Of a DNA stretch of 8,735 bases, positions 1 through 6,130 are shown piece after piece. Made by a program: the position numbers and the translations under genes. This DNA is from MGR-bin208 sp043779285 (GTDB lineage Bacteria; Bacteroidota; Bacteroidia; Chitinophagales; Chitinophagaceae): assembly GCA_043779285.1 (NCBI GenBank), contig JAYWEL010000183.1:1-8735 (forward strand). Direction: 5' to 3'. Under the pieces are notes generated by a model. It saw nothing but the letters and a program-made list of their open reading frames with translations. It ran no database searches and was not told where the DNA came from. Positions within the stretch are counted from its first letter, which is position 1. Every line of letters begins with the position of its first letter.

Positions 1-1037
1 AAGATTCTTTATTGAGCCTGGAAAAAATTAAGCAACTTCAGAATATCGGTTTTGATGAACAACTCCGGTTACAGGAATTAGAAAAGGAAAAAATTGAAAG
101 TCAGAATAAAATCCGGACTTACACATTACTGGCAGGACTGGGAGTTTTTCTTGCAATTGGTATGATTCTTTACCGCAACAACCGGCAAAAGCAAAAGGCA
201 AATAAAGTATTAGAATCAACATTAACCAATTTAAAATCCACGCAAGCCCAACTCATCCAATCAGAAAAAATGGCCAGTCTTGGTGAACTCACTGCCGGCA
301 TAGCACATGAAATTCAAAACCCGTTAAACTTCGTCAATAATTTTTCGGAAGTAAGTACAGAGTTAGTTGATGAAATGAATGAAGAAATAAACAGAGGCAA
401 TCTTGAAGATGCAAAACAAATTTCATTGAATTTAAAACAAAACTTAGAAAAAATAAACCATCATGGAAAAAGAGCTGGCGATATAGTAAAAGGAATGTTG
501 CAGCACAGCCGCATCAGCAGTGGCGTAAAAGAACCAACAGATATCAATGCATTAGCAGATGAATATTTAAGATTAGCTTATCATGGATTGAGAGCAAAGG
601 ATAAATCGTTCAATGCAATGATGAAAACGGAGTTTGATGAAAGCATCGGCAACATCAACATCATTCCGCAGGATATTGGAAGAGTGATTTTAAATTTAAT
701 TACCAATGCGTTTTATGCAGCCTCCCTGCCTCCCGAAGGGGGGTTCTCAGACCCTGATTATGTACACAGCCCAACTGTTTGGGTAAGTACAAAACGTATT
801 AACACCCCTTCGGGGGGTGGGGGGGCTTTGATTTCTGTTCGTGATAATGGACCGGGCATCCCCCAAAAAATATTAGATAAAATATTTCAACCATTTTTTA
901 CAACTAAGCCAACCGGTCAGGGAACGGGTCTTGGTCTCAGCATGAGTTACGATATTGTAACCAAGGGACATGGGGGCGAACTGAAAGTGGAAACCGAGGT
1001 TGGAAAAGGAACAACATTCATTATTTCACTACCATAA
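1..1037 (+). CDS. Membrane-bound sensor histidine kinase, 5'-truncated by window edge
   Basis: The frame is open to the left edge (first full codon at position 3), so the TTG at 12 is probably not the real start and the sensor part lies upstream. Residues below are counted from that TTG. One membrane helix lies at about 37-54, after a charged helical stretch and before a coiled-coil linker (56-90). The HisKA H-box reads GIAHEIQNP, with H99 as the likely phosphorylated histidine. The HATPase domain shows an N-box (NLITNAF, 228-234), a G1 box (DNGPGIP, 278-284), an F-box (FQPFFTTKP) and a G2 box (GTGLGLS). This matches the cytoplasmic core of common Bacteroidota sensor kinases, often with TPR sensor regions, though no TPR is visible here. 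Two odd GC-rich stretches sit inside the ATPase domain: one after NAFYA, one between strands just before the G1 box. The first receiver gene begins 10 nt after the stop, so they are almost certainly co-transcribed. Confidence 0.93.
   Translation, partial: DSLLSLEKIKQLQNIGFDEQLRLQELEKEKIESQNKIRTYTLLAGLGVFLAIGMILYRNNRQKQKANKVLESTLTNLKSTQAQLIQSEKMASLGELTAGIAHEIQNPLNFVNNFSEVSTELVDEMNEEINRGNLEDAKQISLNLKQNLEKINHHGKRAGDIVKGMLQHSRISSGVKEPTDINALADEYLRLAYHGLRAKDKSFNAMMKTEFDESIGNINIIPQDIGRVILNLITNAFYAASLPPEGGFSDPDYVHSPTVWVSTKRINTPSGGGGALISVRDNGPGIPQKILDKIFQPFFTTKPTGQGTGLGLSMSYDIVTKGHGGELKVETEVGKGTTFIISLP
721..759 (+). repeat. GC-rich repeat fragment inside the kinase ATPase domain (copy 1)
   Basis: This stretch matches the + strand at 4861-4899 (inner part of one arm of the adenine deaminase insert) at about 30 of 39 positions, starting with ten identical bases, CCTCCCTGCC. 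It can fold as a hairpin, CCTCCC (729-734), loop GAA, GGGGGG (738-743), with one T-G wobble. In the kinase it is read in frame as SLPPEGGFSDPD, in a loop that varies among related kinases. It looks like a degenerate copy of the same repeat family, without an endonuclease. Confidence 0.65.
803..828 (+). repeat. GC-rich repeat fragment inside the kinase ATPase domain (copy 2)
   Basis: The core G6-T-G7-CT (812-827) is identical to the reverse complement of 4835-4850, the outer end of the adenine deaminase insert. Including neighbours (806-834 against 4856-4828 reversed) 27 of 29 bases agree. A stem CCCC (805-808), TTCG loop, GGGG (813-816) can form, giving a C(UUCG)G tetraloop in RNA. It is read in frame as TPSGGGGA, in the turn before the strand leading to the G1 box (DNGPGIP). 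Confidence 0.7.
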
Positions 1038-1047
1038 TAATTAGCAT

Positions 1048-1422
1048 ATGAAAATTTTAGTTGTAGACGACGAACAGGATGTAAAGACACTATTTGAACA
1101 ACGATTCCGGAAAGAAATCCGCGATAAAGTCATTCACTTTGTTTTTGCTTTCTCCGGTGAAGAAGCATTAACTTATCTTCATCAGCATGAGCATGAAGCC
1201 GTATTGATTTTATCAGATATCAATATGCCCGGTATGAGTGGCCTGGAACTTTTGAGAAAAATAAAACAGGAATATCATAAGCCGCCACCGGTAGTGATGA
1301 TGATCACCGCTTATGGAGATACGGAAAATTATGAAACGGCCATGGAATTGGGGGCCGACGATTTTTTAACCAAGCCGATTGAATTTGATTTACTCAGGGA
1401 AAAATTAAAAAAAATAAGCTGA
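1048..1422 (+). CDS. Single-domain response regulator (REC only)
   Basis: A 124-residue protein consisting of one receiver domain and nothing else. The acidic pocket is VVDDE (D7, D8), the phosphoacceptor is D57 in LSDINMPG, the switch Thr is T87 in ITAYGD, and the conserved Lys is K109 in TKP. With no output domain it probably works as a phosphate shuttle, a phosphate sink, or through protein binding. It starts 10 nt after the kinase stop, and its TGA shares its last base with the ATG of the next gene, so translation is probably coupled. Its sequence closely resembles the receiver of the following protein (shared FRxKIRD-like, SDINMP, AYGDxEN and TKP segments), which suggests a tandem duplication. 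Confidence 0.95.
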   Translation: MKILVVDDEQDVKTLFEQRFRKEIRDKVIHFVFAFSGEEALTYLHQHEHEAVLILSDINMPGMSGLELLRKIKQEYHKPPPVVMMITAYGDTENYETAMELGADDFLTKPIEFDLLREKLKKIS

Positions 1423-2462
1423 TGCCTAAAATTTTAGTGGTGGATGATGAAACGGATCTGGAAGTATTGATAAAACAGAAATTCCGTCAAAAAATACGAG
1501 ATCATCATTATGAGTTTTTGTTTGCCATAAACGGGAGACATGCGCTGGAACAACTGGCATTACATGACGATGTCGATATCGTACTAAGCGATATCAATAT
1601 GCCTGAAATGGATGGCCTCACCTTGCTTACGAAACTAAATGAACAAAACAGTTTGTTGAAATCCGTTATTGTTTCGGCATATGGCGATATGGAGAATATT
1701 CGTACGGCGATGAACCGTGGGGCTTTTGATTTTATTACCAAGCCGGTGAATTTTGAGGATCTTGAATTAACCATGGAAAAAACCATCCGGCATGTTTATC
1801 AAATGAGGGAAACCATGAAGGCTATTAAGGAAAATAATATCCTTAAAATGTATGTGGATGAAACGGTGTTGAATTTTATGGGTGGCCGGGAGTTTGAAGC
1901 ATCCCTGATACAAAACGAAACAATCGAAGCAACAGTCGCATTTTTCGATATCTGTAGTTTTACCAGTATCAGTGAAAATGAATCGGCTGATGTTGTTGTG
2001 AAATTGCTGAACAATTATTTTGATGTAATTGTAAAAGAGATTATTGATCAGGGTGGATATGTTGATAAATTTATCGGAGATGCTATCATGGCTGTTTTCC
2101 GGGACGAGTATCATTTAGACCGAGCTATTGATGCAAGTTTGAATGCCAGAACACAAATAAAAAAATTACCAACTTTTGCAGATAAAATTTCTTTTACACC
2201 AATGATATCCATAGGTATAAATAGTGGCGAAATGATTTCTGGAAATATCGGTTCGGCCAATTTGAAACGATTGGATTATACCGTCATAGGTGATGCAGTG
2301 AATATTGCTCAACGCCTGCAGGCAGCTGCCCAGCCGGGACAGATCATCATCAGTGAATCGTCGTTTGAAAAAGTAAAAGAATCTTTCATGTGTAAAGAAG
2401 TTGGTGTTGTTGGTTTGAAAAACAAATCAAATCTGGTGAAAATTTATGAGGTGATTGATTAA
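1422..2462 (+). CDS. Response regulator with class III adenylate cyclase output domain
   Basis: A 346-residue protein. An N-terminal receiver (1-120) has D8/D9, phosphoacceptor D57 (SDINMPEMDG), S85 in the switch position and K107. A helical linker (about 120-160, KTIRHVYQMRETMKAIKEN) leads to a C-terminal class III nucleotide cyclase catalytic domain (about 168-346). Visible active-site residues are metal-binding D176 (FFDICSFTS) and D220 (DKFIGDA), the adenine-selecting pair K216 and D285 (RLDYTVIGD), and transition-state residues N294 and R298 (NIAQRL). The K/D pair points to ATP rather than GTP as substrate, so the product is probably cAMP. All catalytic positions are present, so it should be active as a homodimer. 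Phosphorylation by the upstream kinase presumably controls dimer arrangement through the linker. It overlaps the previous gene by one base. Confidence 0.95.
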   Translation: MPKILVVDDETDLEVLIKQKFRQKIRDHHYEFLFAINGRHALEQLALHDDVDIVLSDINMPEMDGLTLLTKLNEQNSLLKSVIVSAYGDMENIRTAMNRGAFDFITKPVNFEDLELTMEKTIRHVYQMRETMKAIKENNILKMYVDETVLNFMGGREFEASLIQNETIEATVAFFDICSFTSISENESADVVVKLLNNYFDVIVKEIIDQGGYVDKFIGDAIMAVFRDEYHLDRAIDASLNARTQIKKLPTFADKISFTPMISIGINSGEMISGNIGSANLKRLDYTVIGDAVNIAQRLQAAAQPGQIIISESSFEKVKESFMCKEVGVVGLKNKSNLVKIYEVID

Positions 2463-2483
2463 CTTCAACGAAAACTTCATGTA

Positions 2484-3767
2484 ATGTCGCAGAGCAGAAA
2501 ACACTTTATTAAAAATATCACCGGGAGTATGATGTTGGCAGCAACTCCTTTTGCTCCCATAGCTAATGCATCTATGAATGGAAAAATTGACCTGGACGAT
2601 TTTGCAGAAGGCGGACATGCTAATGATGAAAAATACTGGCTTCAAATACGCAAGAAATATTTCTCCATCACAGATGATTTTATCAATCTGGAAAACGGAT
2701 TCTTCGGCGTACAGTCGAACCCAGTATTAAAAGCGTTTCATAAAAATATTGACCTGGTAAATTCCCAATTATCAAAATTTGCAAGAACAGATTATCCGAA
2801 ATTATTTTCTTCAATTAAAAAAGAAGTTGCTCAATTCCTGAACGTTTCTGATGAAGAAATTATATTTACACGCAATGCAACCGAAGCATTGAATATTGTC
2901 ATTCAGGGTTATCCATTCAAGGAAGGCGGTGAAGTGTTGCTCAGTCAATTGGATTATTCAAGTATGATAGAAACATTTCAGATGCTGGAGAAAAGGGGCA
3001 GAATCAGTATTAAAACAATTGATCTTCCATTATGGCCAAAATCGGAGGATGAATTGGTGGAATTCTATATGAAATCCATTACGTCAAAAACAAAGCTGGT
3101 ACTACTAACACAGGTGTCCAATGTCAATGGTCTCATTATTCCCATAAAAAAAATAGCCGATAAATTAAAACCAAAGGGTATTGATATTATCTGCGACAGT
3201 GCACATGCATTGGGCCATATCCCTTTTAACTTAAAAGAAATGAATGCCGATTTTGTTGGATTAAATCTGCATAAATGGATTGGCAACCCAATTGGTGCCG
3301 GAGTTCTTTACATAAAAAAAGAACGGATAAAAGAAATGCAATTATTCTGGGGCGATGCCATATTGGATGAAACCGATATTATGAAACTGGCACATTATGG
3401 CACCACACAATTTGCCGTAATGATGACGATTCCGGACAGTATTGCATTCCATCAACTGATTGGTGTAGAAAAAATATCTAAAAGAGTTCAATTTTTAAAA
3501 AGCATCTGGGTAGATGCATTAAAAGATCATCCGAATGTGGAAGTATTGATACCGGGAGATGAAACATTATCCTGTGCCATTGCATCATTCCGATTAAAGA
3601 ATAAACCGGTACCCGAAACGGCTGCTGCCTTGATGGATCAGTATAAAATATTTACCATGCAACGGGATATTGGTAATGGCAAATGCATTCGGGTTACTCC
3701 GTCTTTTTACAATACAGAAAAAGAAATTCAGGAATTTGTAAAAGCCGTAAAAATGTTGGCCGTCTAA
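2484..3767 (+). CDS. Class V (CsdA/isopenicillin N epimerase-like) PLP aminotransferase, probably exported
   Basis: A 427-residue fold-type I PLP enzyme of the class V family, which includes cysteine desulfurases and isopenicillin N epimerase-like proteins. Visible signatures are TRNATEALN (129-137, phosphate-binding turn), D238 and H241 in CDSAHALG (cofactor ring contacts) and K264 in NLHKWIG, the expected Schiff-base lysine. The N-terminus SRKHFIKNITGSMMLAATPFAPIANA resembles a Tat signal (consensus SRRxFLK) with Lys for the second Arg, a hydrophobic stretch and a small-residue cleavage site near 28-30. Export by Tat would suit a protein that binds PLP before transport. The substrate cannot be told from sequence. 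The gene starts 21 nt after the cyclase gene and probably belongs to that operon. Its stop overlaps the stop of the convergent adenine deaminase gene. Confidence 0.88.
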   Translation: MSQSRKHFIKNITGSMMLAATPFAPIANASMNGKIDLDDFAEGGHANDEKYWLQIRKKYFSITDDFINLENGFFGVQSNPVLKAFHKNIDLVNSQLSKFARTDYPKLFSSIKKEVAQFLNVSDEEIIFTRNATEALNIVIQGYPFKEGGEVLLSQLDYSSMIETFQMLEKRGRISIKTIDLPLWPKSEDELVEFYMKSITSKTKLVLLTQVSNVNGLIIPIKKIADKLKPKGIDIICDSAHALGHIPFNLKEMNADFVGLNLHKWIGNPIGAGVLYIKKERIKEMQLFWGDAILDETDIMKLAHYGTTQFAVMMTIPDSIAFHQLIGVEKISKRVQFLKSIWVDALKDHPNVEVLIPGDETLSCAIASFRLKNKPVPETAAALMDQYKIFTMQRDIGNGKCIRVTPSFYNTEKEIQEFVKAVKMLAV

Positions 3768-6004
3768 ATAATTTTAAAATCATCTCCATCAAACAACCCA
3801 AGATCACTGAGTTTCAGGTGTGGTATAACCAGCAATGCCATAAAAGATAAACTCATATATGGTGCAGAAAGTGTTGACCCCAATGCTTTTGCTGCCTGGT
3901 CAATTTCGGTATATAATTTGGCAACTTTATATCCATCATCATAGTGCATAAGCCCGGCTACAGGTAATGGCAATACCATTTCAATTTCACCTCCATCCGG
4001 AAGATTGCCAACACAACTAATTCCGCCTGAATTGGCAATGATCATATTTACTGCTTCGCAGATACTTTCATCATCAACACCAATAGCAACAATATTATGA
4101 CTGTCGTGTGCTACAGAAGAGGCTATGGCACCTTGTTTCAGGCCAAAATTTTTTATGAACGCTTTTGCAATTACGGCATCCCGATATCTGTTTACCACCA
4201 CAATTTTTAAAATATCTCTTTCTGTATCACTGATAATTTTGCCATCTTCCACTTTGGGTTCAAAGAAAAGTTTATTGGTAATTAATTGTCCATCGAGTGC
4301 TTCAATAACCGGAATGGTTTTAATGTTTTCAGAAAAAGGAACTTCAAATTCAGTCAGCTCCTTTTTTGTACAGAAGAAATTATTGATGGTTTGTAAAGAA
4401 ACAGATTCATTTCTTGCAATCAATGTTTTGCCATTTTCTGCAACAAGTTCTCCGTTAATATATGTTTGAACCGTTTCAAATTTCACCAGGTCTTTCACCA
4501 TAATAAAATCAGCCGCATCGCCTTCTTTCAAAAGTCCCACATCCAGTTTATAATGCTTCACCGGATTGATACAAGCTGCCTGTAAAACCTTGAACACATC
4601 AATACCCTTTGCAACAGCTCTTTCACAAAGCAGATTGATATGGCCATCTACAAGGCTGTCGGGATGCTTGTCATCGCTGCAAAACATCATCATGTCGGAG
4701 TGGTCATTCAACAGGTCAGCAAGTGCTTCAAAATTTTTGGCTGCACTTCCTTCACGGATCAAAATTTTCATTCCGTATTTTAATTTATCCAATGCCTCTT
4801 CAGCAGTAAAACATTCATGATCGGTGGAAATCACAGCCCCCCCACCCCCCAAAGGGAAAGCCTCCCTGCCCTCCAAAGGAGGGTTATTAGAGTCTGATTC
4901 TTTAGAAGTCGGTTGATTTAGCTTATTAACAATAGTGTTTAATATAATATCAGTATTCCCAGTTACTTCTTCATTCGTAAACCGTATGACATCAAACCCA
5001 TATTTATTAAGCTCAGCAGTTCTTTCTGTATCACTGATTTTGTTTTCTGGTATTTGATGTATTAATCCATCTACTTCAATAATTATTTTTTTTGAAAGAC
5101 AAACAAAATCTGCAATGTAAGAACCAATTATATGCTGCCTTCTGAATTTATAACCGTCTAATTGTCTACCTCGTAATAGATGCCACAAAATATTTTCCGC
5201 AGGTGTAGGATTTTCTCTATGTTCTTTTACATACTTTTTAAGCAAACCATAAACAATGGGTTCTGCAGTTTGATAGTTATAATGATTATCGGAACTATCA
5301 GAGTCTGAAGTCCCCCCTTGTGGGGGATTTAGGGGGGCTTTTCTTTCGGAGGCCCGCCCGGATGAATCGTTCGGACGGGGGTTTGGGGAGGCTTCTTCTT
5401 TGGGAAGATTTAGAGGGGCCGCTTGTATGTATCTTCTCGCATCCTCTCCCCGCAATCCCGGTGCATGTCCATCAACCGGTTTTCCTGATCGGTGAGCCGC
5501 TGCAATTTTTTTCATCACTTCTTCATCGCCAGATAAAACTCCTGGAAAATTCATCATTTCACTCAGGTATTTTATTTCATCTTTTTGTAAAAGTTTTTCC
5601 ACGTCGGCAGCATCAAGAGTAGCACCTGCCGTTTCAAATACCGTGGCAGGTACACAACTGGGTGCACCAAAATTAAATTTGAATGGAACGGTCTTTCCGT
5701 TTTCTATCATATATTCAACTCCTTCTAGTCCGCACACATTGGCAATTTCATGCGGGTCGCTGACGGTGGCCACCGTGCCATGTACTACGGCTAGCCGGGC
5801 AAATTCGGACGGAATAAGCATCGAACTTTCAATATGAACATGGCTATCGATAAATCCCGGAAGTATAAAATGTGATGAAATATCATCCTGTATATCGCCA
5901 TTTTTTATGGAAACAATTTTTCCGGAAACCACTTCAATTTCTGCCGGATAAATAATTTTATTGGGAATATCTACAAGCCTTCCTTTAATGCTGAAATTAT
6001 TCAT
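3764..6004 (-). CDS. ade: Adenine deaminase with an in-frame DUF559 endonuclease insertion
   Basis: Adenine deaminase (adenine to hypoxanthine plus ammonia, purine salvage, cytosolic), of the amidohydrolase superfamily. Visible signatures: HVHIESSM (H55, H57 metal ligands), SDPHEIANVCG (82-92), DGHAPGL (178-184), STDHE (393-397), FCSDDKHPD (441-449), then the C-terminal domain with VAHDSHNIVAIG (631-642) and GGISCV. At 746 residues it is much longer than the roughly 550-590 usual for the family. Residues of about 196-390 are foreign; removing them gives about 551 and rejoins RRYIQA to the ISTDHE segment. The inserted part has proline/serine-rich ends and a DUF559 nuclease domain. All deaminase motifs remain, so activity is plausible if the insert loops out. 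The ATG at 6004 gives the expected start before the urease-like N-terminal domain. A weak promoter-like TACCTTTA lies about 35 nt upstream. Confidence 0.95.
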   Translation of the reverse strand: MNNFSIKGRLVDIPNKIIYPAEIEVVSGKIVSIKNGDIQDDISSHFILPGFIDSHVHIESSMLIPSEFARLAVVHGTVATVSDPHEIANVCGLEGVEYMIENGKTVPFKFNFGAPSCVPATVFETAGATLDAADVEKLLQKDEIKYLSEMMNFPGVLSGDEEVMKKIAAAHRSGKPVDGHAPGLRGEDARRYIQAAPLNLPKEEASPNPRPNDSSGRASERKAPLNPPQGGTSDSDSSDNHYNYQTAEPIVYGLLKKYVKEHRENPTPAENILWHLLRGRQLDGYKFRRQHIIGSYIADFVCLSKKIIIEVDGLIHQIPENKISDTERTAELNKYGFDVIRFTNEEVTGNTDIILNTIVNKLNQPTSKESDSNNPPLEGREAFPLGGGGAVISTDHECFTAEEALDKLKYGMKILIREGSAAKNFEALADLLNDHSDMMMFCSDDKHPDSLVDGHINLLCERAVAKGIDVFKVLQAACINPVKHYKLDVGLLKEGDAADFIMVKDLVKFETVQTYINGELVAENGKTLIARNESVSLQTINNFFCTKKELTEFEVPFSENIKTIPVIEALDGQLITNKLFFEPKVEDGKIISDTERDILKIVVVNRYRDAVIAKAFIKNFGLKQGAIASSVAHDSHNIVAIGVDDESICEAVNMIIANSGGISCVGNLPDGGEIEMVLPLPVAGLMHYDDGYKVAKLYTEIDQAAKALGSTLSAPYMSLSFMALLVIPHLKLSDLGLFDGDDFKII
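4837..4897 (-). repeat. Right (coding 3') arm of the ade insertion
   Basis: GC-rich arm encoding approximately DSNNPPLEGREAFPLGGGG. It contains a perfect hairpin CCCTCC-AAA-GGAGGG (4869-4883), an outer run C7-A-C6 on the + strand (4837-4850), and the inner 9-mer AGAGTCTGA (4889-4897) that also occurs in the other arm. Both its outer end and its inner portion have counterparts in the kinase gene (803-828 and 721-759). Confidence 0.75.
4910..5272 (-). other. DUF559 (Vsr-like, PD-(D/E)XK-type) endonuclease domain within the Ade fusion
   Basis: Residues about 245-365 of the fused protein. Family signatures in order: NPTPAENILW (265-274), RGRQLDGYKFRRQH (278-291), GSYIADF (294-300), IIIEVDGLIH (307-316), then NKYGFDVIRFTNEEV (333-347) and a closing helix DIILNTIVNKL. 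Likely metal-binding or catalytic residues are D299, E310 and D312, with H316 nearby, as in DUF559/very-short-patch-repair-like nucleases. The domain looks complete and undamaged. Stand-alone DUF559 proteins have about this length (100-130 residues). It has no start or stop of its own here. Its target and biological role are unknown; a part in spread of the cassette is inference. Confidence 0.85.
5298..5421 (-). repeat. Left (coding 5') arm of the ade insertion, composite
   Basis: In coding direction the arm holds two related units, GCCCCTCTAAATCTTCCC (5420-5403) and GCCCCCCTAAATCCCCC (5338-5322), read as PLNLPKEE and PLNPPQGG. About 65 bp of extra GC-rich sequence separates them and carries its own hairpin. 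The inner end has CCCCC-loop-GGGGG around 5313-5326 and the 9-mer AGAGTCTGA (5300-5308, + strand), present in the same orientation in the right arm. The doubled outer motif suggests that one repeat inserted into or duplicated next to another. Confidence 0.65.
5353..5379. repeat. Separate palindrome nested in the left arm
   Basis: On the + strand CCCGCCCG (5353-5360) and CGGACGGG (5372-5379) flank an 11-nt loop. In RNA of the ade coding strand this is an 8-bp stem with one G-U wobble. Its sequence differs from the CCCTAAATC-type units on either side, so it may be a different palindromic repeat family. Confidence 0.5.
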
Positions 6005-6038
6005 CTGCGATCGTTTATAAATTAATTTTCGTATTGGT

Positions 6039-6046
6039 TAAAGGTA
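6039..6046 (-). promoter_or_regulatory. Candidate -7 element for ade (TACCTTTA)
   Basis: It matches five of the six fixed bases of the Bacteroidota -7 consensus TAnnTTTG and lies about 35 nt before the ade ATG. No TTG at the proper -33 spacing was found, so support is weak. Confidence 0.22.
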
Positions 6047-6070
6047 GAAAACGAAAATCAAACCATTCGA

Positions 6071-6110
6071 AATATTACGTTTTTATGGGATGAAAGAAAA
6101 ACGTAATATT
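6071..6110. promoter_or_regulatory. Perfect 14-bp inverted repeat, probable operator or mRNA leader hairpin
   Basis: AATATTACGTTTTT (6071-6084) and its exact reverse complement (6097-6110) are separated by 12 nt. It lies in the 126-bp space between the divergent ade and LolA-like genes, ending 20 nt before the ATG at 6131. No T-run follows and the stem is A/T-rich, so it is unlikely to be a terminator of the usual kind. TAATATTG (6104-6111), which resembles the Bacteroidota -7 box TAnnTTTG at five of six fixed bases, overlaps the right arm. If that is the promoter, a dimeric regulator bound here would block it. Confidence 0.5.
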
Positions 6111-6130
6111 GCCAAAAATTGAAAAACATT

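Larger units (their letters stand above)
4835..5422 (-). mobile_element. In-frame DUF559 endonuclease cassette inserted in ade
   Basis: About 585 bp (195 codons) absent from ordinary adenine deaminases, placed between RRYIQA and ISTDHE. In coding direction: a left arm starting GGCCCCTCTAAATC, a second related copy (GCCCCCCTAAATCCCCC), a serine/aspartate-rich linker, a DUF559 domain, a linker KESDSNN, and a right arm ending G6-T-G7-CT. The outer ends are imperfect inverted repeats (both read inward as roughly GCCCCyC...CCCAAAG). The arms are far richer in G and C than the flanking gene. The cassette contains no Met codon and no stop in the host frame. There is no transposase, intein splicing motif or group I/II intron signature. 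The exact borders are uncertain by several bases because no target duplication can be read. The term mobile is inferred from the insertion in a conserved gene and from repeat copies elsewhere. Confidence 0.75.

Noticed and set aside
721..828. CRISPR or other regular array formed by the GC-rich repeats
   Set aside because: The repeats are irregular, inverted and inside coding sequence, without evenly spaced unique spacers.
3764..3767. Frameshift or read-through between the aminotransferase and ade
   Set aside because: The genes converge on opposite strands and simply share overlapping stop codons; both proteins end normally.
4835..5422. Intein inside adenine deaminase
   Set aside because: The insert starts with Pro after Ala and ends with Gly-Ala before Val. 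It lacks the Cys/Ser at the first position, the His-Asn end and Hint-fold blocks, so protein splicing is not supported.
4835..5422. Conventional insertion sequence
   Set aside because: There is no transposase motif, and DUF559 is the only domain present; the size and frame retention also do not fit a normal IS.
5320..5622. Plus-strand frame of 100 codons over the ade left arm
   Set aside because: It is antisense to the ade frame and the cassette arm, with no recognisable domain; its openness is explained by the GC-rich arm.
6119..6130. TTG start for the LolA-like protein
   Set aside because: The ATG four codons later begins directly with a typical signal peptide, so it is the better start.
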